NCBI RefSeq assembly: GCF_000293865.2
Contig: NZ_ALKN02000002.1
Span: forward strand, 124,001-188,000
Length of the DNA: 64,000 nt
Direction of reading: 5' to 3'
Source of the DNA: Limnohabitans sp. Rim28
Lineage (GTDB): Bacteria; Pseudomonadota; Gammaproteobacteria; Burkholderiales; Burkholderiaceae_C
The stretch's first letter is position 1. Each line of letters opens with the position of its first letter. Under the pieces are notes generated by a model. It was not told where the DNA came from and ran no database searches. It saw only the letters and a program-made list of their open reading frames with translations. Positions 20,990-32,117 of this stretch are shown here, in pieces. The position numbers and the translations under genes were made by a program.

Positions 20990-21043
20990 CTACACATCCC
21001 GCCCGTGAGGCGCTAGCAGTAGTGCAAACAAAGAAAAATTCAT
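20990..21043 (-). CDS. leuL: leuA leader peptide (leucine attenuator peptide), 17 residues
   Basis: A short frame on the minus strand encodes MNFSLFALLLAPHGRDV, with four leucines in the first ten residues. Three are consecutive and use CTA-CTG-CTA (21014-21022), CTA being a rare codon in this GC-rich genome. It sits between pssA and leuA, immediately before the attenuator hairpin, as in the E. coli leu leader with its CUA run. Ribosome stalling at these codons when Leu-tRNA is scarce would free 20995-21002 to pair with the terminator loop. Too short for ordinary gene finders; no strong ribosome-binding site is visible. Confidence 0.72.
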   Translation of the reverse strand: MNFSLFALLLAPHGRDV

Positions 21044-21057
21044 ACAAATACTTTAGC

Positions 21058-21078
21058 ACAGTTCAAAACCCCAACTGT
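21058..21078. promoter_or_regulatory. Dyad ACAGTT-N9-AACTGT in the leuA leader promoter region
   Basis: A 6-bp perfect inverted repeat with a 9-bp spacer lies 15 bp upstream of the leader-peptide start and overlaps the likely promoter (a TAAAGT-like -10 at about 21050-21055 on the minus strand). It could be an operator or simply the end hairpin of pssA. Short, so weakly supported. Confidence 0.3.
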
Positions 21079-21091
21079 CCTGCAGCGGACA

Positions 21092-21913
21092 TCACTGATG
21101 CAAGCCGCGCTCATCCGGCTCATCGGTCGAGGTACTGATCATGCTGGTGGGCTGGCCTTTGGCTTTGCGCCAGATATAAAGGACATAGCCACTCAGTCCA
21201 TAGGCCACAAACAAACCAAACAAGATTGTTGGTGGATCGATGTTCACGGCCGCAATGCCCAATGCCACCAAAACCAAGGTCGCAAACGGCACACTTTTTT
21301 TCATGTGCATGTCCTTGAAACTGTAAAAAGGCACATTCGTCACCATGGACAAACCGGCAAACAGACAGACCGAAAACATGCCCCAAGACACAGCCTTGGG
21401 TGACACAGCGTTTTCAAACATGATCCAGACAAAGCCCATCACCAAAGCCGCTGCTGCAGGCGACGGCAAGCCCTGAAAATACCGTTTATCGACCACACCG
21501 GTGTTCACGTTGAAGCGGGCCAAACGCAGTGCAGCACAGGCGCAATAGACAAAGGCCGCAATCCAGCCCCATCGGCCCAACTCTTGGAGGGTCCAGACAT
21601 AGGCAATCAACGCAGGCGCTGCGCCAAAAGACACCATGTCGGACAGTGAGTCCATTTGCTCGCCAAACGCGCTTTGGGTGTTGGTCATGCGGGCCACGCG
21701 ACCGTCCAAACTGTCGAGCACCATGGCACTGAAGATGCCCACTGTCGCCAATTCAAAACGGCCATTGATGGCCATGACGATGGCGTAAAAACCAGCAAAG
21801 AGCGCCGCCAAAGTGATCATATTGGGCAGCATGTAGATGCCCTTCGAGGGCTTGCGCACAGGCGCCAGAACCTCGGAGTCTTCTGCGACTGCGTTTGCGT
21901 TGGTTTTACTCAT
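21092..21913 (-). CDS. pssA: CDP-diacylglycerol-serine O-phosphatidyltransferase
   Basis: Integral membrane enzyme making phosphatidylserine, precursor of phosphatidylethanolamine. The ATG ending at 21913 (MSKTNANAVAED) gives 273 residues; the frame extends to a TTG at 22012 without conservation. The CDP-alcohol phosphotransferase signature is seen as DSLDGRVAR and GEQMDSLSDMVSFG. About eight hydrophobic segments fit the type II PssA topology. It sits between ilvC and leuA, a conserved order in Burkholderiales. Confidence 0.94.
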   Translation of the reverse strand: MSKTNANAVAEDSEVLAPVRKPSKGIYMLPNMITLAALFAGFYAIVMAINGRFELATVGIFSAMVLDSLDGRVARMTNTQSAFGEQMDSLSDMVSFGAAPALIAYVWTLQELGRWGWIAAFVYCACAALRLARFNVNTGVVDKRYFQGLPSPAAAALVMGFVWIMFENAVSPKAVSWGMFSVCLFAGLSMVTNVPFYSFKDMHMKKSVPFATLVLVALGIAAVNIDPPTILFGLFVAYGLSGYVLYIWRKAKGQPTSMISTSTDEPDERGLHQ

Positions 21914-21984
21914 CGTCCATTCCTGTTTTGGTTTGTTGGCGCCATCCCTGTCAGTCAAGTTTAAGGCAGACCGAGCGCCCAAGA

Positions 21985-22008
21985 AAAAGGCCACCCAAGT
22001 GGCCTTTT
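21985..22008 (-). terminator. Terminator downstream of ilvC
   Basis: Perfect 10-bp stem AAAAGGCCAC / GTGGCCTTTT with a CCAA loop, 22 bp past the ilvC stop and followed on the minus strand by a T-rich run. It separates the ilvBHC operon from pssA. Confidence 0.85.
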
Positions 22009-22030
22009 CCAATCTTGCCCAAGTGGCCGA

Positions 22031-23086
<1,056 letters not shown>

Positions 23087-23578
23087 TTAGACGCGCAAGA
23101 TGCGCTCGCCGCGCCCGATACCGCACGCACCCGTGCGCACGGTCTCCAAAATGGCACTGCGGTCGATCGCCTCCAAAAAGGCGTCGTTCTTCGATTGGTC
23201 ACCGGTGAGCTCAATCGTGTAGCTCTTGTCGGTGACATCAATCACACGGCCACGGAAGATGTCGGCCATGCGTTTCATTTCTTCGCGCTCCTTACCCACG
23301 GCGCGCACTTTGACGAGCATCAGCTCGCGTTCGGTGTAAGCGCCTTCGGTCAGGTCGACCACCTTGACCACCTCGATCAGGCGGTTCAGATGCTTGGTGA
23401 TCTGCTCAATGACATCATCCGAACCCGTGGTCTGGACGGTCATGCGCGACAGGCTGGGGTCTTCGGTCGGGGCCACGGTCAAGGACTCGATGTTGTAGCC
23501 GCGGGCCGAAAACAGCCCCACCACGCGGGACAAGGCGCCCGCTTCGTTTTCAATCAATACAGCGATGATGTGTTTCAT
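23087..23578 (-). CDS. ilvH: Acetolactate synthase small (regulatory) subunit
   Basis: Confers valine feedback inhibition on the large subunit. The ATG ending at 23578 gives 163 residues, the usual length. It has an N-terminal ACT domain (HIIAVLIENEAGALSRVVGL, with the valine-site Gly/Asn region) and the C-terminal ACT-like half (RELMLVKVRA through the end). It follows ilvB by 83 bp and precedes ilvC by 39 bp. Confidence 0.96.
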   Translation of the reverse strand: MKHIIAVLIENEAGALSRVVGLFSARGYNIESLTVAPTEDPSLSRMTVQTTGSDDVIEQITKHLNRLIEVVKVVDLTEGAYTERELMLVKVRAVGKEREEMKRMADIFRGRVIDVTDKSYTIELTGDQSKNDAFLEAIDRSAILETVRTGACGIGRGERILRV

Positions 23579-23661
23579 GTGTGATTCCTCTTTTCGCCGC
23601 CCTCCCCTGCGCACGGTAATGCGCAGGCTTGGCGGGCAATAGATTCGTCCAGTGGGATTAA

Positions 23662-25434
23662 TTAAAGATCTTCAGCGCCCATCAGCATCTCGGTGATGCC
23701 TTTGCCTGCCTTGACCATGGGGAACACGTTTTCAGTCGGGTCCGTACGGATGTCCAAGAAAACCGTGCGGTCCTTGAGCCTGCGTGCTTCGCGCAAAGCA
23801 GGCTCCACATCCTCTGGCTTTTCCACCAAAATGCCGACGTGGCCATAGGCTTCGGCCAACTTCACGAAGTTGGGCAAAGCATCCATGTAGCTGTGGCTGT
23901 AACGACCGGAGTAATCAATCTCCTGCCACTGTCGCACCATGCCCAAGTAACCGTTGTTCAGGGCAACAACTTTGATGGGCGTGTTGTATTGCAGGCAGGT
24001 CGAGAGCTCTTGGATGCACATCTGCACCGAGCCTTCACCCGTCACGCAATAGACCTCGCTGTCGGGCTTGGCCAGCTTGATGCCCATGGCATAAGGAATA
24101 CCCACGCCCATGGTGCCCAGACCGCCGGAGTTGATCCAGCGGCGCGGCTCGTTGAACTTGTAATACTGGGCGGCCCACATCTGGTGCTGGCCCACATCGG
24201 AGGTGATGTACGCGTCAGCATCCTTGGTCATGTCCCACAAGGTCTCGATGACCTTTTGCGGCTTGATGACCAGGCTGTTGTCGCTGTCGTACTTCATGCA
24301 ATCGCGGCTGCGCCAGCCTTCGACGGTTTCCCACCACTGTGCCAGCGCCTGGCTGTCAGGCTTGAGACCGGATTCCCGGATCATGCCCATCAGCTCGATC
24401 AACACGTCTTTGACATCGCCTACGATCGGCACGTCGACCTTGACGCGCTTGGAAATGCTGGAGGGGTCAATGTCGATGTGAATGATCTTGCGTTCGTTTT
24501 GCGCGAAGTGCTTGGGGTTGCCAATGACGCGGTCGTCAAAGCGGGCCCCCACGGCCAACAAAACGTCGCAGTTTTGCATGGCGTTGTTGGCCTCCAGCGT
24601 GCCGTGCATGCCCAGCATCCCCAGAAAACGCCGGTCATTGGCCGGAAACGCGCCCAAACCCATCAAGGTGTTGGTGACCGGGAAGTTCAACATGTCCACC
24701 AGCGCCCGCAACTCGGGGCTGGCGTTGCTCAGCAACACACCGCCGCCGGTGTAGATGTAGGGGCGCTTGGCCGACATCAACAGCTGCATGGCCTTGCGGA
24801 TCTGACCGCCATGACCCTTGCGCACCGGGTTGTACGAGCGCATCTCGACCTTGTCGGGGTAGCCGTTGAACATCACTTTGTTGAACGACACGTCCTTGGG
24901 CACGTCCACCACCACCGGGCCGGGGCGGCCGGTGCGCGCAATGTGGAAGGCCTTTTTCATGACCTCGGCCATGTCCTTGGCGTCTTTGACCAAGAAGTTG
25001 TGCTTGACGATGGGGCGTGTAATGCCCACGGTGTCGCATTCCTGGAAGGCATCGAGGCCAATGGCCGCAGTGGGCACCTGACCACTGATGATGACCATGG
25101 GAATGCTGTCCATGTAGGCGGTGGCGATGCCGGTGACGGCATTGGTCAGTCCGGGTCCGGAAGTGACCAGAGCCACACCCACCTCACCCGTGGCACGGGC
25201 ATAGCCATCGGCCGCGTGCACAGCGGCTTGTTCGTGGCGCACCAGCACGTGCTGAATGGTTTCTTGTTTGTAAAAAGCGTCGTAGATGTGGAGCACGGCC
25301 CCACCGGGGTAGCCCCAAACAAACTGAACGTTTTCGGCCTGCAGTGCTTTGACCAAAATTTCAGCCCCACGCAGCTCTTGACCAGAGGAAGCGACGGACG
25401 CAGCGGATGCCATTTCGGCTTTATTGATTTCCAT
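23662..25434 (-). CDS. ilvB: Acetolactate synthase large (catalytic) subunit
   Basis: Thiamine-diphosphate enzyme that makes 2-acetolactate or 2-aceto-2-hydroxybutyrate. It is 590 residues. The catalytic glutamate lies in VLVRHEQAAVHAADGYARA, the FAD-binding central domain has GARFDDRVIGN, and the ThDP motif is GEGSVQMCIQEL followed by NNGYLGMVRQWQ. It opens the ilvB-ilvH-ilvC operon. The 5' region (25435-25673) contains complementary arms GGTGCCC/GGGCACC (25474-25480 and 25530-25536), but I see no branched-chain-rich leader peptide. Confidence 0.96.
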   Translation of the reverse strand: MEINKAEMASAASVASSGQELRGAEILVKALQAENVQFVWGYPGGAVLHIYDAFYKQETIQHVLVRHEQAAVHAADGYARATGEVGVALVTSGPGLTNAVTGIATAYMDSIPMVIISGQVPTAAIGLDAFQECDTVGITRPIVKHNFLVKDAKDMAEVMKKAFHIARTGRPGPVVVDVPKDVSFNKVMFNGYPDKVEMRSYNPVRKGHGGQIRKAMQLLMSAKRPYIYTGGGVLLSNASPELRALVDMLNFPVTNTLMGLGAFPANDRRFLGMLGMHGTLEANNAMQNCDVLLAVGARFDDRVIGNPKHFAQNERKIIHIDIDPSSISKRVKVDVPIVGDVKDVLIELMGMIRESGLKPDSQALAQWWETVEGWRSRDCMKYDSDNSLVIKPQKVIETLWDMTKDADAYITSDVGQHQMWAAQYYKFNEPRRWINSGGLGTMGVGIPYAMGIKLAKPDSEVYCVTGEGSVQMCIQELSTCLQYNTPIKVVALNNGYLGMVRQWQEIDYSGRYSHSYMDALPNFVKLAEAYGHVGILVEKPEDVEPALREARRLKDRTVFLDIRTDPTENVFPMVKAGKGITEMLMGAEDL

Positions 25435-25673
25435 ATATTCAACCTTTGTGAATTTCTCTAACGAAAAACCTTGGGTGCCCCTGGGCGCGACTCTTGTGAA
25501 GTGGCTTTGGGACTTGAGACCACAGACATGGGCACCAAACTGTAAAAGTGCCGGACGGTGATCCGTTTGCTTTTTTTCAATTGCAACCCGCGATTATCGC
25601 ACTGTTATGAAGCAGACGAACCTTTCCGATTCGCGGGTCACTTGTCGATGCCATAATCTAAGGCACCTTTGGG

Positions 25674-26300
25674 GTGCGCCAACCCGCCCCCAAAGCCCCA
25701 TCACCAAAGGACACAGCATCGCTGTTCAACAAGTTGGCCTCGGATCTAGAACTGTCTGACTTTCTGAAAAGCGCGGAGAAAAAGGCTTTCAAAAGAGCCT
25801 GTTACCACGTCCGGGATGAAGAAGCGGCCTTGGACATTGTCCAGGACAGCATGATCAAGTTGTGCACCAACTATGCGGACAAGCCCCTGTCCGAAATCCC
25901 CCTGTTGTTTCAGAGGATTTTGTCCAATACTGTTCTGGACTGGTTCCGACGCCGAAAGACGCGCAACGCCCTGTTTTCAAACCGGGATGACTTTGAAAAC
26001 GACGAAAGTCCCGGTCACTTTGAGTCTATTGAGGTCCTGCCAGGGGACACCGACTTACCATCCCAGCAAAGCGCTGAATCGATGGTGTCTGGCATGCAAA
26101 CCGTTGCACAAATAGAAAAGGCCGTCATGAATTTGCCTGCTCGTCAACGAGAAGCCTTCCTCCTGCGTTATTGGGAGGAACTGGATGTGTCTGAAACCGC
26201 TGCAGTGATGGGGTGCTCTGAGGGCAGCGTCAAAACCCATTGCTCCCGCGCCATTTTGGCACTGAATAAAACCTTGTCAGACCAAGGCATGAAGCTATGA
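25674..26300 (+). CDS. RNA polymerase sigma factor, ECF-like (sigma70 family)
   Basis: 208 residues with region 2 (AFKRACYHVRDEEAALDIVQ, then WFRRRKTR) and region 4 (LPARQREAFLLRYWEELDVSE and GCSEGSVKTHCSRA), and no regions 1.1 or 3, so ECF-like. The start is uncertain: the GTG at 25674 gives a proline-rich N-terminus, while a TTG at 25734 is closer to the conserved SDFLKSAEKKAFKRA start. A CATAAT -10-like box sits at 25652-25657. The stop overlaps the next ATG (ATGA at 26297-26300). The following gene may encode its membrane anti-sigma factor. Confidence 0.88.
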   Translation: MRQPAPKAPSPKDTASLFNKLASDLELSDFLKSAEKKAFKRACYHVRDEEAALDIVQDSMIKLCTNYADKPLSEIPLLFQRILSNTVLDWFRRRKTRNALFSNRDDFENDESPGHFESIEVLPGDTDLPSQQSAESMVSGMQTVAQIEKAVMNLPARQREAFLLRYWEELDVSETAAVMGCSEGSVKTHCSRAILALNKTLSDQGMKL

Positions 26301-26737
26301 AAAACCCCATCACCCACACTGCAGACATGGACCTTTGGGGCCACAATTTCACTCAGCAACTGGACTTGGCCACCCAAAACATGGGCCACGACATCAGCGA
26401 GCGCCTGCGGATTGCCCGTGTCCGGGCCCTTGAGTCTCGCCCCGCCCCCATGCGTTTGATGCGTTACCGCACAGCACTTCAGACCCATGGTTCGCTCTCG
26501 AGTCCCGGCGATGAAGGTTTGAACCTGTGGCGCATCCTCGCCTCTGCCTTGCCCTTGGTGGCACTGGTCATGGGCCTCATTTTGGTGCAAGCCGTCCAGC
26601 AAGAACTCACGGAATCCGACATTGCCTCCATTGACTCTGCACTTTTGCTGGACGACCTGCCCCCCGACGCCTACACCGACCCGGGCTTTCTGCAATTCCT
26701 GAAAGTCCAACTGGTCCAGCCTGGCCGACATGATTGA
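26297..26737 (+). CDS. DUF3619 family membrane protein, candidate anti-sigma factor
   Basis: 146 residues. A soluble N-terminal part (about 1-75, with SERLRIARVRALE) precedes one membrane helix (ILASALPLVALVMGLILVQAV, about 79-99) and a short acidic tail ending DDLPPDAYTDPGFLQFLKVQ. It starts inside the stop codon of the sigma gene. A cytosolic domain plus one membrane helix directly downstream of an ECF sigma gene is the usual layout of anti-sigma factors, but no zinc-binding HxxxCxxC motif is seen. The role is inference; the family assignment is by recognition of the neighbourhood and sequence. Confidence 0.82.
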   Translation: MKNPITHTADMDLWGHNFTQQLDLATQNMGHDISERLRIARVRALESRPAPMRLMRYRTALQTHGSLSSPGDEGLNLWRILASALPLVALVMGLILVQAVQQELTESDIASIDSALLLDDLPPDAYTDPGFLQFLKVQLVQPGRHD

Positions 26738-27509
26738 ACGGGTCTTGCACCGGCTGGGTTCTGCCATACAGCCGCCCTCCTCTTCCCCCCAGCGGCCCCA
26801 GCTGTGGCTGTGTGGCTGCTTGGCTTGGGGCTTGGTGCTGGCTGGCTTGCCTGCGCTGGCACAAAACCCTTCGTCCAACGCCTCCGCATCGGCCCCTGCA
26901 ACGGAAACGGTCAGAGCTGACACCAGCACCCCAGCGCCGACAGCGCCCCGCACAGAACCCTCTATGGCGACTGAACAGCGCGCAGCGCCAGCGCCAGACC
27001 AACCGGCTGAAGAATCTCGTGCCTGGGCCTCGTTGAGCAAAAGACAAAAACAAGCCTTGCTGCCCCTGAACAACAAATGGGACGAGTTGACCCCCCAGCA
27101 AAAACAAAAATGGTTGATCTTGGCACGGGGCTTCTACCAGCTGAGCGACCCAGAACAAATGGTTTTGCACGCGCGCATGCGGGATTGGGCCGCACTCAGC
27201 CCACGCCAACGCAGCCTGGCGCGCTTCAACTTCAACACCACCCAGTCCTTGTCCATTGAAGACAAACGCGCGCAGTGGGAGGCCTATCAGCTATTGTCAG
27301 AGGCTGAAAAAGACAAACTCAGCACCGGCATCAAGCCCCCCTTGAAAAGTGGTGCGCGCAGCACAGCCCCACCCCATAAGCGTCTGGTGAAACCACCTGC
27401 CTTGCCGGCCGAAGGCAGCCGCATTTTCCAAACCATAGCGCCCCGCCAGCCGGTTCACCCCAAAACCCTGCTGCCGCAACCCGCTGACGTCACATCCAAA
27501 TCTTCATGA
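26730..27509 (+). CDS. DUF3106 domain protein with W-x-x-L-S-x-x-Q repeats, exported
   Basis: 259 residues, overlapping the DUF3619 gene by 8 bp. An N-terminal hydrophobic segment (LWLCGCLAWGLVLAGLPALA) looks like a signal peptide after a basic start. An Ala/Pro/Thr-rich linker leads to a helical region (about 95-190) with repeated units WASLSKRQKQ, WDELTPQQKQ, WAALSPRQRS and WEAYQLLSEAEKDK. A basic proline-rich tail follows. It is probably periplasmic, between the putative anti-sigma factor and an RDD membrane protein. The repeats resemble those of CpxP/Spy-type envelope sensors only in being helical and Q/R-rich; function unknown. Confidence 0.82.
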   Translation: MIERVLHRLGSAIQPPSSSPQRPQLWLCGCLAWGLVLAGLPALAQNPSSNASASAPATETVRADTSTPAPTAPRTEPSMATEQRAAPAPDQPAEESRAWASLSKRQKQALLPLNNKWDELTPQQKQKWLILARGFYQLSDPEQMVLHARMRDWAALSPRQRSLARFNFNTTQSLSIEDKRAQWEAYQLLSEAEKDKLSTGIKPPLKSGARSTAPPHKRLVKPPALPAEGSRIFQTIAPRQPVHPKTLLPQPADVTSKSS

Positions 27510-28045
27510 GCCCGCGCAAGCCTGCCACCTCCAAGCCCGACGCCACGGCCCCCACACCCCGAGTTAGCAAGCCCCTTCAAGCGCCCTCTCTCAAGCGGCG
27601 CATGGCTTGCTGGTTGTATGAAGGCATGCTGCTATTCGGGGTCGTCTTCATTGCGGGTTATCTGTTCAGCAGCCTGAGTCAGACCCGCCACGCCTTGGAC
27701 AACCGCCCTGGCCTGCAGGCCTTCCTTTTTTTGGTGCTGGGCATTTACTTCACCTGGTTTTGGCACCGGGGCCAAACCCTGGCCATGAAAACCTGGCACG
27801 TCAAAGTCGTCAGTGCGCAAGGTTTGCCCCTGAGCCAAAGGCGCGCCTTGCTGCGCTACGTGTTGAGCTGGATGTGGTTTTTGCCTCCCCTGCTGCTGAC
27901 CATCCCTTTGGGTTTGCCTCCTGGCTCGATCGGTTTGCTCATCTTTGTCTGGATATTTGTATGGGCCTGGCTCAGCCGCTTTCATCCCCAGCGCCAGTTC
28001 TGGCACGACGCTTGGGCGGGCACCCGATTGGTTTCAGCCCTCTGA
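27506..28045 (+). CDS. RDD family membrane protein
   Basis: 179 residues, start codon overlapping the previous stop as ATGA. After a Pro/Lys-rich soluble N-terminus, three or four membrane segments are seen (MLLFGVVFIAGYLFSSL; AFLFLVLGIYFTWFWHRG; a Pro/Leu-rich pair near 115-155). RDD proteins have an Arg-Asp-Asp-like motif in the first helix; here the Arg side is RRMACWLYEGMLL, with the acids replaced. RDD members have been linked to ion exchange but most are uncharacterised. It is in the same operon as the sigma factor. Confidence 0.85.
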   Translation: MSPRKPATSKPDATAPTPRVSKPLQAPSLKRRMACWLYEGMLLFGVVFIAGYLFSSLSQTRHALDNRPGLQAFLFLVLGIYFTWFWHRGQTLAMKTWHVKVVSAQGLPLSQRRALLRYVLSWMWFLPPLLLTIPLGLPPGSIGLLIFVWIFVWAWLSRFHPQRQFWHDAWAGTRLVSAL

Positions 28046-28052
28046 AAAGCCC

Positions 28053-28664
28053 ATGAACCCGCCTCTTTCACCCCAAGCAAACCCGCCCGCTTTTTCGCTC
28101 TGCGTCTATTGCGGCTCCAAACCCGGCAAACACGCTGAGTTTGCGCAAATCGCAGTACAAGTGGGCACCTGGATCGGCGCGCACGGTGGACAACTGGTCT
28201 ATGGCGGCGGGCGCAACGGCCTGATGGGCCTGGTGGCCGAGGCCACCATGGCGGCAGGCGGCACGGTGGTCGGCATCATCCCCACCGCCTTGGTCGAAAA
28301 AGAGTGGGCCCACCACGGTTGCACCGAGCTGCATGTGGTGGACACCATGCACGAACGCAAACGCTTGATGGCAGACAAGGCCGACGCCTTTTTGGCCTTG
28401 CCCGGCGGTATAGGCACGTTTGAAGAATTGTTTGAGGTCTGGACCTGGCGACAGTTGGGATACCACGACAAGCCCGTGGGCATCTTGAACAGCTTGGGCT
28501 ATTACGACGGCTTGATGGCCTTCATCGGCCAAGTGCTGGACCAAGGCTTCATGGCCGACTGGCAAACCGAACTGATCACGCTGGGCACCGAGCCCGAAGC
28601 GCTGCTGCAAAGCTTGGTGCAAAAAGCGGGCTTTTCACCCCGCGCCAACGTTGAGCTGATTTGA
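28053..28664 (+). CDS. LOG family protein (TIGR00730), cytokinin riboside 5'-monophosphate phosphoribohydrolase-like
   Basis: Predicted to hydrolyse the N-glycosidic bond of nucleoside 5'-monophosphates. The ATG at 28053, 7 bp after the RDD stop, gives 203 residues. The lysine decarboxylase-like Rossmann fold carries CVYCGSKPG, VYGGGRNGLMGLVAEA and the signature LPGGIGTFEELFEVWTW. Bacterial LOG proteins are probably AMP or nucleotide salvage enzymes rather than hormone makers. It may be the last gene of the sigma operon. Confidence 0.92.
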   Translation: MNPPLSPQANPPAFSLCVYCGSKPGKHAEFAQIAVQVGTWIGAHGGQLVYGGGRNGLMGLVAEATMAAGGTVVGIIPTALVEKEWAHHGCTELHVVDTMHERKRLMADKADAFLALPGGIGTFEELFEVWTWRQLGYHDKPVGILNSLGYYDGLMAFIGQVLDQGFMADWQTELITLGTEPEALLQSLVQKAGFSPRANVELI

Positions 28665-28751
28665 GCCACTGACAAAAGCGCGGTGGCTTTAGCACCACCC
28701 TCATCGAATGCCCCAAGCAGGCCTTCGCATCAAGGCCCTACATTCAACCGA

Positions 28752-30787
<2,036 letters not shown>

Positions 30788-30791
30788 ACAG

Positions 30792-32009
30792 GTGCTGGAA
30801 AATGTGAGCTTGAATTATGTCACCCGGGTGCAAGACGACCTGGGCGCCATCGCGCCTGAAGCCTGGGACGGCTTGCTCGCCCGGCAGGACGCCCCATCCC
30901 CCTTCATGCAGCATGCCTATTTGTCGGTCATGCAGACCAGCCAATCGGCCGCCCCTGAGACCGGCTGGACGCTGCAGGTCATCAGCCTGTGGCGCGGCAC
31001 CCCGCAAGGCGATGTGTTGGCCGCCGCCTGTCCGCTGTACATCAAGACCCATTCGCGCGGCGAATACGTGTTTGACCACGCCTGGGCCGACGCCTACCAG
31101 CGCCACGGCCTCGACTATTACCCCAAAGCCCTGGTTGCCCCGCCCTTCACCCCCGTGCCTGGCAGCCGCTTGCTGGCCGAATCTGAAGCTGCCCGCCAGG
31201 CCCTGCTGGCCGCCTTGCTGGACATTTGCCAAACCCACAACATCCCTTCGCTGCACATTTTGTTTGGCAGCCCGAACGACCTGCAGGCCTGCGAACAAGC
31301 CGGATTGCTGCAGCGCGACCAAGTGCAGTTCCATTGGCAAAACCAGGGTTGGCAGGACTTCGATGACTTTTTAGCCAGCCTGACGCAAGAAAAGCGCAAA
31401 AAAATCCGGCAAGAACGCCGCAAAGTGCAGGAGGCGGGCGTGACGTTTCGCGCCGTGCGCGGCCCCGACATGACGGACGGCGACTGGGCCCTGCTGCTGC
31501 GCTGCTACCAGCAAACCTATTGGGAACACGGCAACCCGCCCTACCTGACCCCGGCATTTTTTGAGGCCATGCGCAAGGACATGGCGGCCAACTGGCTGCT
31601 GTTTGTGGCCGAACACGCGGGCCAGCCCATCGGCATCAGCCTGATCGGCCTGCACCTGGACGCCCAAGGCCAGCCCGAAGTGGCCTATGGCCGCTATTGG
31701 GGGGCCCTTGCCCGGGTGGACTGCCTGCACTTTGAAGCTTGCTACTACCAGCCCATCGAATGGTGCATACAGCACGGCCTCCAGCGTTTTGAAGGCGGCG
31801 CACAGGGCGAACACAAAATGGCCCGCGCCCTGCTGCCCACCCCGACGCACAGCGCCCACTGGCTGGCGCACCCGGCGTTTTCTGAGGCCGTTGCGCGGTT
31901 TCTGGAGCGGGAAAAAGCGGGGGTGGAGAACTATCTTGAAGCGCTCAACCAGCACTCACCGCTGAAGCAAGCCAAGCAGCCTGCCAAGGCCACCTGGCCC
32001 AGTCTGTAA
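30792..32009 (+). CDS. GNAT/FemAB-like acyltransferase (DUF482 family)
   Basis: 405 residues from a GTG at 30792, chosen because GGAGAG (30778-30783) lies 8 nt upstream; a GTG at 30804 is the alternative. It belongs to the COG3146 group of FemAB-like proteins, which have two GNAT folds. Visible motifs are DDFLASLTQEKRKKIRQERR (basic region) and FEGGAQGEHKMARALLP near the C-terminus. FemAB proteins add amino acids to peptidoglycan precursors from aminoacyl-tRNA, but the substrate of this branch is unknown. It is divergent from nadE with only 4 bp between starts. Confidence 0.88.
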   Translation: MLENVSLNYVTRVQDDLGAIAPEAWDGLLARQDAPSPFMQHAYLSVMQTSQSAAPETGWTLQVISLWRGTPQGDVLAAACPLYIKTHSRGEYVFDHAWADAYQRHGLDYYPKALVAPPFTPVPGSRLLAESEAARQALLAALLDICQTHNIPSLHILFGSPNDLQACEQAGLLQRDQVQFHWQNQGWQDFDDFLASLTQEKRKKIRQERRKVQEAGVTFRAVRGPDMTDGDWALLLRCYQQTYWEHGNPPYLTPAFFEAMRKDMAANWLLFVAEHAGQPIGISLIGLHLDAQGQPEVAYGRYWGALARVDCLHFEACYYQPIEWCIQHGLQRFEGGAQGEHKMARALLPTPTHSAHWLAHPAFSEAVARFLEREKAGVENYLEALNQHSPLKQAKQPAKATWPSL

Positions 32010-32117
32010 GCGGCACCTTCAGGTCCGACACCTGCCCCCAGCCCTACAGACACATTCTGTCGTTTCGACTTGGCCACTGGTTTGTCTCACCTCAGCGAGC
32101 CAATCACTGCGGTTTTT

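Noticed and set aside
23839..25461. 540-codon open frame on the plus strand
   Set aside because: Antisense to ilvB; no recognisable domain and no ribosome-binding site.
25474..25536. ilvB leader attenuator with a Val/Ile/Leu-rich peptide
   Set aside because: The only short frame there (starting MSVVSSPK) has two valines and no run of branched-chain codons.
28664..28688. Terminator between the LOG gene and glnB
   Set aside because: AGCCAC/GTGGCT is only 6 bp with a 13-nt loop and three T; too weak to list as a terminator.
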